From DASRAU01 sp036005805 (GTDB lineage: Bacteria; Acidobacteriota; Polarisedimenticolia; Gp22-AA2): a stretch of 49,262 bases of DNA. Shown here one piece after another: positions 9,375 through 16,751 of the stretch; the stretch's first letter is position 1, and each line of letters begins with the position of its first letter. Location of the stretch: positions 1 to 49,262 of the forward strand of contig DASYQE010000048.1 in assembly GCA_036005805.1 (NCBI GenBank), given 5' to 3'. The position numbers and the translations under genes are program-made. The notes under the pieces were generated by a model. The model saw only the letters and a list, made by a program, of their open reading frames with translations. It did no database searches and was not told the origin of the DNA.

Positions 9375-10445
9375 ATGGCGTCCAGGAAAGTCCTGCACAT
9401 CGTCGGCACGGGCACGATCGGCGAGCCCCTCATCGGCCTGTTCGCCGAGAAGAAGGACCAGCTCGGGTTCGACGAGGTGACCTTCCACAAGCGCACCCCT
9501 CTCCTGACCGACCGCTCGAAGGTCATCAACCTGATCAAGCGCGGGGCGCGGCTCGCCTGCGACGAGTCGGCGCGCCGAGGCTTCCGCGATCTCGGGATCG
9601 AGCCGCACTACGAGCACCACGAGGCGCTGCGGCAGGCGAGCGTCGTCATCGACTGCACGCCGTCCGACGTCGGGCTGCAGAACAAGAAGGACCTCTACGA
9701 GAAGTACGCGCACTCGACCCTCGGCTTCATCGCCCAGGGATCCGAGTTCGGCTTCGGCAAGCCGTACGTCCGCGGCATCTCCGACAGGACGCTGAAGCAC
9801 GGCAGCGACCAGTTCATCCAGGTGCTGTCGTGCAACACGCACAACCTGTCGGTGCTCATCGACCTCATCGGGCTCAAGCACGGGCCGGACAACCTGGTCG
9901 AGGGGCGCTTCCTCTGCCTGAGGCGCAGCAACGACATCAGCCAGGACTCCGGCTTCGTCCCCGCGCCGCAGGTGAACCGGCACAAGGAGGAGCGCTTCGG
10001 GACGCACCACGCGCGCGACGCCTGGCACCTGTTCAACCAGCTCGGCCACGACCTGAACCTGTTCTCGTCGGCCCTGAAGGTGAACACCCAGTACATGCAC
10101 GCGGTTCACTTCAACATCCGCGTGCGCAAGCCGACCTCGGTCGAGGCCTTGCTCGAGACCTTCAAGGCGGACGACCGGGTGGCGCTGACCTACAAGCAGT
10201 CGGCCAACAGCGTCTTCTCGTTCGGGCGCGACTACGGGCACTACGGGCGCATCCTGAACCACGCGGTGGTCGTGGTGCCGACGCTGACGGTGAAGGACGG
10301 GACGGAGGTGGTGGGCTACTGCTTCACGCCGCAGGACGGCAACGCCCTCATTTCGAGCGTCGCCGCGGCCACCTGGTTCGTCTACCCGGAATCCTACGCG
10401 CCGAAGCTGAACTGCCTGAAGGACTCGATCTTCGACGAGATCTAG
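9375..10445 (+). CDS. Type II (archaeal-like) glyceraldehyde-3-phosphate dehydrogenase family protein
   Basis: The 356-residue protein aligns by eye along its length with archaeal GAPDH, not with bacterial GapA. It has the NAD(P) loop IVGTGTIGEPLI, VVIDCTPSDVGLQNK (archaeal DxTPxGVGxxNK), the catalytic cysteine in VLSCNTHNL (Cys153; archaeal SCNTTGL/TAL), THHARDAW (archaeal SHHAKDV) and ALKVNTQYMHAVHF (archaeal VxxPTTLMHxH). It would oxidise glyceraldehyde-3-phosphate to 1,3-bisphosphoglycerate. Substitutions after CNT suggest divergence, so another aldehyde substrate is possible. The ATG at 9375 has GGGAG 8 nt upstream and is preferred to the ATG at 9360. Its stop lies one base from the fabF stop, tail to tail. 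Confidence 0.75.
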   Translation: MASRKVLHIVGTGTIGEPLIGLFAEKKDQLGFDEVTFHKRTPLLTDRSKVINLIKRGARLACDESARRGFRDLGIEPHYEHHEALRQASVVIDCTPSDVGLQNKKDLYEKYAHSTLGFIAQGSEFGFGKPYVRGISDRTLKHGSDQFIQVLSCNTHNLSVLIDLIGLKHGPDNLVEGRFLCLRRSNDISQDSGFVPAPQVNRHKEERFGTHHARDAWHLFNQLGHDLNLFSSALKVNTQYMHAVHFNIRVRKPTSVEALLETFKADDRVALTYKQSANSVFSFGRDYGHYGRILNHAVVVVPTLTVKDGTEVVGYCFTPQDGNALISSVAAATWFVYPESYAPKLNCLKDSIFDEI

Positions 10446-10446
10446 G

Positions 10447-11685
10447 TCAGGCGACCTTGCTGAGGATGATGGCGGCGTTGGTGCCGCCGAAGCCGAACGA
10501 GTTGTTCAGCGCGTGCCGGATGGTCAGGCGGCGCGCCTCGTTCGCCACGTAATCCAGGTCGCACTCGGGGTCGGGGGTCTTGTAGTTGATCGTCGGGGGC
10601 GCCGTGTCGTGGTGCACCGCCAGCGCCGTGATCGCGGTCTCCAGCCCTCCCGCCCCTCCCAGAAGGTGCCCGGTCATGGACTTGGTGCTCGACACCGCCA
10701 TCTTCGCGGCCCGCCCGCCGAACACCGCCTTGATCGCCCTGGTCTCGACCACGTCGCCCTGGGGCGTGGACGTGCCGTGGGCGTTGACGTAGTCGATCTG
10801 CGACGCCTCGAGCCCGGCGGATTTCAGCGCGTTGCGCATCACGCGGATCGGCCCGTCGCCGTCCTCCGACGGCGCCGAAACGTGGTAGGCGTCGCCCGAG
10901 ATGCCGTAGCCGGTCACCTCGGCGTAGACCTTCGCATTCCGCTTCACGGCGTGGCCGTATTCCTCCAGGAGGACGATGCCGGCCCCCTCGCCGATCACGA
11001 AGCCGTCGCGGTCACGGTCGAAGGGACGCGAGGCGGTCTGCGGGTCATCGTTGCGGGTCGAGAGCGCCCGCATGGCGGCGAAGCCGCCGACGCACAGCGG
11101 CGTGATGACCCCCTCGGCGCCGCCGGCGATCATCACGTCGGCGTCGCCGCGCCGGAGGATCTCGTAGGCGTCGCCGATGGCGTGGGTGCCGGTGGCGCAG
11201 GCCGTGCTGTTCGCCTGGTTCGGCCCCTTGGCCCCGTAGCGGATCGACACCTGCCCGGAGGCCATGTTGACGATGAGCCCGATAATGAAGAACGGCGAGA
11301 TGCGGCGCGGCCCGTCGCTGAGCATGACGGAGTGCTGCCGCTCGATCGACGGCAGCCCGCCGATGCCGGAGCCGATGTAGACCCCGACCCGCTCCGCCTC
11401 CTCGGGCGTCACCGTGAAGGCGGCGTCCTGGAGCGCCATGTCGGAGGCGGCGAGGGCGTAATGGATGAAGAGGTCCATCTTCTTGACGTCCTTCTTGCCG
11501 ACCCAGTCCTCCGGGTTGAACCCCTTCACCTCGCCGGCGATGCGGCAGGCGAAGGCGGACGTGTCGAAGCGCGTGATGGGGCCGACGCCGGAGACGCCGC
11601 GCACCAGCGCATCCCAGTTGTCCTTGGCCCCCAGGCCGAGCGGCGACACCATGCCGATCCCGGTGATCACGACTCTTCTCGCCAT
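10447..11685 (-). CDS. fabF: 3-oxoacyl-[ACP] synthase II
   Basis: The 412-residue condensing enzyme elongates acyl-ACP with malonyl-ACP. The catalytic Cys-His-His triad is visible in STACATGTHAIGDAYE, NAHGTSTPQGD and STKSMTGHLLGGAGG. The N-terminus VVITGIGMVSPLG and the C-terminal NNSFGFGGTNAAI are diagnostic for KAS II. Length matches E. coli FabF (413). It is the last gene of the operon, 40 nt after acpP, a common pairing that ties KAS II to its carrier. No terminator is visible between it and the convergent GAPDH gene. Confidence 0.97.
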   Translation of the reverse strand: MARRVVITGIGMVSPLGLGAKDNWDALVRGVSGVGPITRFDTSAFACRIAGEVKGFNPEDWVGKKDVKKMDLFIHYALAASDMALQDAAFTVTPEEAERVGVYIGSGIGGLPSIERQHSVMLSDGPRRISPFFIIGLIVNMASGQVSIRYGAKGPNQANSTACATGTHAIGDAYEILRRGDADVMIAGGAEGVITPLCVGGFAAMRALSTRNDDPQTASRPFDRDRDGFVIGEGAGIVLLEEYGHAVKRNAKVYAEVTGYGISGDAYHVSAPSEDGDGPIRVMRNALKSAGLEASQIDYVNAHGTSTPQGDVVETRAIKAVFGGRAAKMAVSSTKSMTGHLLGGAGGLETAITALAVHHDTAPPTINYKTPDPECDLDYVANEARRLTIRHALNNSFGFGGTNAAIILSKVA

Positions 11686-11725
11686 CGCTGCTGTCCGTTC
11701 TCCTTCGCTCCCGGGCGATGTCCGC

Positions 11726-11962
11726 CTACGCGTGGGCCTGGATGTACTTCACCGCGTCACCGACGCTGTGAATCTTCTCGGCGTCCTCGTCGCTGATCTC
11801 GATCTTGAACGCCTCCTCGAGCGCCATGACCAGCTCGACCGTGTCGAGCGAGTCGGCGCCGAGGTCGTTCACGAACGCCGCCTCCATCGTCACTTCCTCG
11901 GGATCGACTCCGAGCTGCTCGACGATGATCGATTTGACCTTGTCCTCGATGCTTTGAGCCAT
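11726..11962 (-). CDS. acpP: Acyl carrier protein
   Basis: The 78-residue acidic protein carries the growing acyl chain on 4'-phosphopantetheine. The attachment serine lies in DLGADSLDTVELVMALEE, the canonical DSL motif, and the helical pattern of ACP (VKSIIVEQLGVDPEEVT at the N-terminus) is intact. A strong AAGGAGG ribosome site precedes the ATG. It lies 92 nt after fabG, and that gap holds a stem-loop next to a promoter-like sequence within the end of fabG, so it is probably transcribed more strongly than the upstream genes. Confidence 0.98.
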   Translation of the reverse strand: MAQSIEDKVKSIIVEQLGVDPEEVTMEAAFVNDLGADSLDTVELVMALEEAFKIEISDEDAEKIHSVGDAVKYIQAHA

Positions 11963-12009
11963 CGTCCCTCCTTGGAGACCGTGAACCGGGCCGGGTCGGA
12001 CCGCGGGGC

Positions 12010-12029
12010 CTCCGGCGCGGGCGCCGGAG
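12010..12029 (-). promoter_or_regulatory. Stem-loop in the acpP leader
   Basis: CTCCGGCG-CCCG-CGCCGGAG (minus strand) makes a perfect 8-bp GC stem. It falls at the predicted 5' end of the transcript from the 12037-12065 promoter, a position where hairpins often protect mRNA. For readthrough RNA from fabG it could instead act as a processing or attenuation site. There is no U-tract. Confidence 0.6.
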
Positions 12030-12036
12030 CCTGCCG

Positions 12037-12065
12037 ATTATCCGGCCCGTGCCGTTACATGTAAA
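12037..12065 (-). promoter_or_regulatory. Internal sigma-70-type promoter for acpP-fabF
   Basis: On the minus strand TTTACA (12065-12060), a 17-nt spacer and GATAAT (12042-12037) match the consensus 5 of 6 in each box at ideal spacing. It overlaps the last codons of fabG and would start RNA near 12030, about 70 nt before the acpP start codon. Confidence 0.65.
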
Positions 12066-12804
12066 GACCGCCGCTGACGTTGAGGACCGTGCCGGTGATG
12101 TAGGCGGCGCCCGGTCCGACGAGGAACGCCACCGCCTGCGCCACGTCCTCGGCGGTGCCCAGGCGCTCGAGCGGGATGGCCTCGGCCATCTTGGTGCGCG
12201 CCGCCTCGGGCAGGTTCTTCGTCATGTCGGTGTCGATGAGCCCGGGAGCGACCGCGTTGACGGTGATGGACCGCGAGGCCACCTCGCGCGCCAGGGACTT
12301 GGTCATGCCGATGAGCCCCGCCTTGGCGGCGCAGTAGTTGGCCTGCCCGGGGTTGCCCATCAAGGCCACGATCGAGGTGACGTTGACGATGCGCCCCGAG
12401 CGCGCCTTGAGCATTGCCGGCAGCGCCAGGCGCGTCGTCTCGAAGGCGCCGGTCAGGTTGGTCAGGAGGACGCGATCCCACTCGGTCCGCTTCATCCGCA
12501 GCAGCAGGCCGTCTCCGGTGACACCGGCGTTGTTGACCAGGTGGTCGAGGCGGCCGCCGCTTTTCTGAAGGGCGGCCTCCATCCCCGATTTCACCGAGGC
12601 GGCGTCGGCGAGGTCGAGGGCAAAGGCTGTGGCCGCTCCCCCCGCCTCGCGGCAGAGCGCCGCCGTCGCGTCCAGCGCGGCCGCATCGCGCGACGCCAGG
12701 AGCACATGGGCTCCGCGGCGCGCCAGCTCGACGGCGATCGCCCGGCCGATGCCGCGCGACGCGCCGGTGACGAGGCTGACGCGCCCGTCCAGCTCGCGCG
12801 TCAC
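12055..12804 (-). CDS. fabG: 3-oxoacyl-[ACP] reductase
   Basis: The 249-residue short-chain dehydrogenase reduces 3-oxoacyl-ACP with NADPH. It shows the TGASRGIGRAIA cofactor loop, the LVNNAGVTGDGLLLRMK segment typical of FabG, the catalytic Ser-Tyr-Lys (VTSIVALMGNPGQANYCAAKA) and APGLIDTDMT. It ends with the usual GGLYM. The GTG start at 12804 overlaps the fabD stop (GTGA), so translation is coupled. Its 3' end contains a promoter-like sequence for acpP. Confidence 0.96.
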   Translation of the reverse strand: MTRELDGRVSLVTGASRGIGRAIAVELARRGAHVLLASRDAAALDATAALCREAGGAATAFALDLADAASVKSGMEAALQKSGGRLDHLVNNAGVTGDGLLLRMKRTEWDRVLLTNLTGAFETTRLALPAMLKARSGRIVNVTSIVALMGNPGQANYCAAKAGLIGMTKSLAREVASRSITVNAVAPGLIDTDMTKNLPEAARTKMAEAIPLERLGTAEDVAQAVAFLVGPGAAYITGTVLNVSGGLYM

Positions 12805-13763
12805 GTCACCCCTCCGAGCGAAGCGACCGCGGCTTCGATCGAGGCGGGGTCTTCGACGTTGAGAAGCCGCATCTCCGGAACGATCCGCTTCGCCAGGCCG
12901 GTGAGGACCTTCCCGGGACCGATCTCGACGACCGTCGTGGTTCCGAGCGCGGCGATGCGTCGAACCGTGTCGACCCAGCGCACCGGCGCCGTCACCTGGT
13001 CTTCGAGGAGCCGGCGGAAGCGCTCGCCGTCCTGCTCCGGCTCGGCCGTCACGTTCGGCACCACCGGGAAGCGGGCAAAGGCCACAGGCAGCGTCGCCAG
13101 GTCGCGCGCCAGGCGCTCCTGCGCCGGGCGCATCAGGGCGCAATGGAAGGGAGCGCTCACCGGCAGCTCGACGACGCGGCGCGCGCCGTGGGTCCTGGCG
13201 ATGGGGGGCAGCCGGCGCACGGCGGCGGTGTGGCCCGCGACGACCGTCTGGTCCTCCGCGTTGAGGTTGGCGGGCGACAGCACCTGCCCTTCAGCGGCTT
13301 CCCGGCACATGGTCTCGACCGCCTCGAGCGGCGCGCCGAGGACGGCGGCCATCGCCCCCTCCCCGACCGGCACCGCCTCCTGCATGTACTCGCCGCGCCG
13401 GCGCACGACCTTCACCGCCGCGTCGAGAGGCATCGCGCCGGCGGCGACCAGCGCCGAGTATTCGCCGAGCGAGTGACCGGCGGCGCAGACCACCCGCGCA
13501 TCGAGATCCGGGACCCGGGCGCGCAGCGCCTGCAGGAGCGCGATGCTGGTGGTCAGGATCGCCGGCTGCGTCGTGGCCGTCAGCCGCAGCGCTTCTTCCG
13601 GTCCGTCGAAGCAGGCGGCGCTCAGCGGAAAGCCGAGCGCCTGGTCGGCGGTCTCGAACACGCTGCGCGCGGCGGGAAAAGCATCGCGCGCGCCCTTCCC
13701 CATGCCGACGGTCTGCGAGCCCTGGCCTGGAAAGAGCAGGGCGATCGAACGGGAGGCGCTCAC
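12801..13763 (-). CDS. fabD: Malonyl-CoA:ACP transacylase
   Basis: The 320-residue enzyme transfers malonyl from CoA to ACP. It begins with the family motif ALLFPGQGSQTVGMG and carries the nucleophile elbow AAGHSLGEYSALVAAGA (GHSLG), plus ELPVSAPFHCALM with the catalytic histidine and EIGPGKVLTGL near the C-terminus. The GTG start at 13763 overlaps the fabH stop (GTGA), and its own stop overlaps the fabG start. Length is close to E. coli FabD (309). Confidence 0.96.
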   Translation of the reverse strand: MSASRSIALLFPGQGSQTVGMGKGARDAFPAARSVFETADQALGFPLSAACFDGPEEALRLTATTQPAILTTSIALLQALRARVPDLDARVVCAAGHSLGEYSALVAAGAMPLDAAVKVVRRRGEYMQEAVPVGEGAMAAVLGAPLEAVETMCREAAEGQVLSPANLNAEDQTVVAGHTAAVRRLPPIARTHGARRVVELPVSAPFHCALMRPAQERLARDLATLPVAFARFPVVPNVTAEPEQDGERFRRLLEDQVTAPVRWVDTVRRIAALGTTTVVEIGPGKVLTGLAKRIVPEMRLLNVEDPASIEAAVASLGGVT

Positions 13764-14752
13764 GCCCCCCACCGCAGCGCCGCCGCGCCCCACGTGAGCC
13801 CGGTCCCGAAGGCGGCGAGCAGCACGACGTCGCCGCGCTTCAGCCGCCCGGCGCGAGCCGCCTCGTCGAGCGCCACCGGGATGGAGGCCGCGGAGGTGTT
13901 GCCGACGCGCTCGATGTTGATGAGCACCTGCTCGGGGCGAAGGCCCAGGCGCGTGCCGACCGCGTCGATGATGCGCAGGTTCGCCTGGTGCGGGATGAAC
14001 ATCGCGACGTCGGAGGTCGTGAGACCGGCGCGGTCGAGCACCTGGCGCGCCGCCTCTTCCATGGAACGAACGGCCATCTTGAAGGTCTCGTTTCCCTTCA
14101 TGCGGATGTAATGGCGCCGCTCGGCGATGGTCTTCTCGCTCGCCGGCTCGCGCGTGCCGCCGGCGGGGACGTGGATGAAGTCGGCCAGCGCGCCGTCGGC
14201 GCGCAGCGTCGTCGCCAGCACGCCGTAGGGCGCCTCGCCGGCCCTGAGCACCACCGCCCCCGCGCCGTCCCCGAACAGCACGCAGGTCGTGCGGTCCTTC
14301 CAGTCCACGTATTTCGACAGGACCTCGGCGCCGATGAGCAGGATCGACTCGTACTGCGGCGACGCCAGGAAGCGTTCCGCCACCGTCAGGCCGTAGAGGA
14401 AGCCGCTGCAGCCGGCGGCCATGTCGAACGCCGCCGCCTTCTTCGCCCCCAGCTTGTCCTGGATGATGCAGGCCGTCGACGGGATCGGCATGTCGGGGGT
14501 CACGGTGGCGCACACCACCAGGTCGAGGTCGGACGCTTTCGTCCCGGCCGCGGCCAGGGCCGCCTCGGCGGCGCGCGTCGCGAACAGGGACATCGGCTCC
14601 GACTCGCCGGCGACGCGGCGCTCGCGAATGCCGGTGCGCGTGGCGATCCACTCGTCGGACGTGTCCACCATCCGCTCGAGCTCGGCGTTGGTCAGGATCC
14701 GGTCGGGCAGAGAGGACCCGGTGCCGGCGATGACGGCGCGGCGCTCGCTCAC
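13760..14752 (-). CDS. fabH: 3-oxoacyl-[ACP] synthase III
   Basis: The 330-residue enzyme starts fatty-acid synthesis by condensing an acyl-CoA with malonyl-ACP. The Cys-His-Asn triad is seen in MAAGCSGFLYGL, FIPHQANLRIID and INIERVGNTSAASI. DEWIATRTGIRERR near the N-terminus is diagnostic for KAS III. The GTG start overlaps the plsX stop (GTGA). Primer preference (acetyl or branched) cannot be judged by eye. Confidence 0.97.
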   Translation of the reverse strand: MSERRAVIAGTGSSLPDRILTNAELERMVDTSDEWIATRTGIRERRVAGESEPMSLFATRAAEAALAAAGTKASDLDLVVCATVTPDMPIPSTACIIQDKLGAKKAAAFDMAAGCSGFLYGLTVAERFLASPQYESILLIGAEVLSKYVDWKDRTTCVLFGDGAGAVVLRAGEAPYGVLATTLRADGALADFIHVPAGGTREPASEKTIAERRHYIRMKGNETFKMAVRSMEEAARQVLDRAGLTTSDVAMFIPHQANLRIIDAVGTRLGLRPEQVLINIERVGNTSAASIPVALDEAARAGRLKRGDVVLLAAFGTGLTWGAAALRWGA

Positions 14753-15846
14753 GCCTGTCCGCCTCCCGGGGCGGCCGCGGCGCGGCCCGGCGCGGGGTCG
14801 GCGGGCGTCGCCGGACCGTCGGCGGCGCGCTCGCGCGGCGTCAGCGTGACGATCTCGTCGCGGATGCGATCGTTGACGTTGTGGCGGTTGAACTCGAGGG
14901 CCGCCCGCACCGCGTTCTTGATGGCGCGCGCCGAGGAGCCGCCGTGGCAGACGATGGCGGTGCCGCGCACGCCCAGGAGCGGCACGCCGCCGTACTCGGC
15001 GTAGTCCACCTTGCGCCGGAAGGCGCGGAAAGCGGGGCGCGCCAGCAGGTACCCGATCTTGGCCATGGCGGACTTGCTGATCTCGTCCTTCATGAAATGC
15101 AGGAGGGCCTCGGCGGCGCTCTCGACCGCCTTGAGCGACACGTTGCCGATGAAGCCGTCGCAGACGATGACGTCCGCCTTGCCGCTGAAGATGTCGCGCC
15201 CCTCGACGTTCCCGATGAAGTTCAGGGGCGTTCCCTTGAGGATGGCGTACGCCTCGCGGGTGACGTCATTGCCCTTCCCCGCCTCCTCGCCGACGCTCAT
15301 GAGCCCGATGCGCGGGCTGGGGATCGCCAGCACCTCGCGAGCGTACAGATGACCCATCACCGCGAACTGCGCCAGGTGGTCGGGCTTGCAGTCCACGTTG
15401 GCGCCGACGTCGAGCCACACCGACGGCCCGTGCAGGTTCGGCACGACGGCGCACAGCGCCGGACGCTCGACCCCCTCGAGCACACCGCACATCACCTTCA
15501 CCGTCGTCATGACGGCGCCGGTGTTCCCCGCCGACAGGAAGGCCTGCACCTCCCCTTCCTTCAGCATGGTCGCGCCGACGTGAATGGAGGAGTCCTTCTT
15601 GCGGCGGAAGGCGTTGACCGGCGACTCCTCCATGCCGACCACTTCGTCGGCGTGCCGGATGGTGATCGGCAGGCCGGAAGCGTGGTTCCGCTTCAGCTCG
15701 GCCTCGATCTCCCCGCGCCGGCCGACCAGGACGATCGGCACCTGCAGCTCGCGCGCGGCGAGGATCGCCCCCGCGACCGGGTGGGCCGGGGCATGGTCCC
15801 CGCCCATGGCGTCGATGGCGATGGGTCGTTCCGTGGCTTCGCCCAT
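14749..15846 (-). CDS. plsX: Phosphate acyltransferase
   Basis: The 365-residue enzyme makes acyl-phosphate from acyl-ACP, feeding phospholipid synthesis through PlsY. Characteristic segments are IAIDAMGGDHAPAHPV at the N-terminus, SAGNTGAVM, VDVGAN-like LDVGANVDCKPDHLAQFA, IGLMSVGEEAGKGN and VVCDGFIGN-like VIVCDGFIGNVSLK. The C-terminal 25 residues are alanine/proline-rich and probably disordered. It follows rpmF by 29 nt, and its stop overlaps the fabH start. The rpmF-plsX-fabHDG order is conserved in many bacteria. Confidence 0.96.
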   Translation of the reverse strand: MGEATERPIAIDAMGGDHAPAHPVAGAILAARELQVPIVLVGRRGEIEAELKRNHASGLPITIRHADEVVGMEESPVNAFRRKKDSSIHVGATMLKEGEVQAFLSAGNTGAVMTTVKVMCGVLEGVERPALCAVVPNLHGPSVWLDVGANVDCKPDHLAQFAVMGHLYAREVLAIPSPRIGLMSVGEEAGKGNDVTREAYAILKGTPLNFIGNVEGRDIFSGKADVIVCDGFIGNVSLKAVESAAEALLHFMKDEISKSAMAKIGYLLARPAFRAFRRKVDYAEYGGVPLLGVRGTAIVCHGGSSARAIKNAVRAALEFNRHNVNDRIRDEIVTLTPRERAADGPATPADPAPGRAAAAPGGGQA

Positions 15847-15875
15847 CCGGGAGGGAGGGAGCGTGGCGGAGGTCC

Positions 15876-16058
15876 TCAGACCTCCGTCACCTCGACGACC
15901 TCACGTCCCTTGTAATGACCGCATCGCGGGCACACCCGGTGCGGCAGGCAGGCCTCGTCGCAGTTGGAGCAGCGCGACACGACCGGCCGGGTCAGGGCGT
16001 CATGGGCGCGGCGCTTGTCGCGGCGCGCACGGGAGTGGCGGCGTTTCGGATTCGGCAT
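15876..16058 (-). CDS. rpmF: 50S ribosomal protein L32
   Basis: The 60-residue basic protein begins MPNPKRRHSRARRDKRRAHD and has a C4 zinc ribbon: CSNCDEACLPHRVCPRCGHY. The four cysteines mark it as the zinc-binding form. It is placed between yceD and plsX, as in most bacteria. Confidence 0.98.
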   Translation of the reverse strand: MPNPKRRHSRARRDKRRAHDALTRPVVSRCSNCDEACLPHRVCPRCGHYKGREVVEVTEV

Positions 16059-16074
16059 GGTCCTCGACCTCGAA

Positions 16075-16599
16075 TCAGCGCTCGACGAGCGCCTTGAGTG
16101 GTGACAGACGCGGGTCGGGCTCGGGCCCCGTCGGGCATTCGCACGACCCCTGGTTGAGATTGATCCCGCACCGCGGGCAGAGCCCGTGGCAATCCTCCCG
16201 GCAGAGCGGCTTCAGCGGCAGGCCGAGGTAGATCTGCTCGGCCAGGAGGGCATCCAGGTCGATCCGGCCTCCGTCGAAGTGCACCGCGGTGAATTCCTCC
16301 TCGTTCACCCGGCTCTCCCCTCCGGTCGCCTGCTCCGGGCGCGGCGTATAGGTAAGATCGAAGTGCAGGTGCAGCGGCAGCGTGTACGGCTCGAGGCAGC
16401 GGCTGCAGCCGAGCGTGGCGACGGTGTCGATGTCCCCCGAAAAGGCGTAACCGTCCCCTTCTTCGTGCACTTCCCCGGCGAGCCGGACGCGTTCGACGCT
16501 GACCGGATCGTCCCCCGGGCGAGGGGGAGGCAGATGCCACGGCTGGTCCCGTTCCACGACCAGCCCGTCGGGGCCTATCTCCTTTGTTTCGATGTACAT
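16075..16599 (-). CDS. YceD / DUF177 family protein
   Basis: The 174-residue protein belongs to the DUF177 family that almost always precedes rpmF; family members have been linked to 23S rRNA or large-subunit accumulation, but the molecular role is unsettled. A first cysteine pair lies in LGCSRCLEPYTLPL. A cysteine cluster at the end of the family domain (CREDCHGLCPRCG, then SCEC) suggests bound zinc. It is the first gene of the lipid-synthesis operon and sits about 20 nt after the predicted transcription start at the consensus-like promoter 16626-16653. Confidence 0.9.
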   Translation of the reverse strand: MYIETKEIGPDGLVVERDQPWHLPPPRPGDDPVSVERVRLAGEVHEEGDGYAFSGDIDTVATLGCSRCLEPYTLPLHLHFDLTYTPRPEQATGGESRVNEEEFTAVHFDGGRIDLDALLAEQIYLGLPLKPLCREDCHGLCPRCGINLNQGSCECPTGPEPDPRLSPLKALVER

Positions 16600-16625
16600 G
16601 ACGGGATATCCCCGGAAGGGCGCGA

Positions 16626-16653
16626 ATTATATCACGCGACCTTTCTCTGTCAA
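16626..16653 (-). promoter_or_regulatory. Strong sigma-70-type promoter of the yceD-rpmF-plsX-fab operon
   Basis: The minus strand has a perfect TTGACA (16653-16648), a 16-nt spacer and a perfect TATAAT (16631-16626), followed by a leader of about 20 nt to the yceD ATG. This is the best promoter match seen in the window. Confidence 0.85.
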
Positions 16654-16716
16654 TTCAGGCGATTCCGCACGATTTGGGGCGGGGGCGACGGGCATGAGGA
16701 AGGTTGGGATTGCGGA

Positions 16717-16731
16717 GCGACGTTTCGTCGC
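16717..16731 (-). terminator. Stem-loop downstream of the signalling operon
   Basis: GCGACG-AAA-CGTCGC forms a perfect 6-bp stem about 20 nt after the stop of the PATAN/TPR gene and upstream of the yceD promoter. The absence of a U-tract makes intrinsic termination uncertain. Confidence 0.35.
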
Positions 16732-16751
16732 GGCAGGCGTAACGCCGCGCG

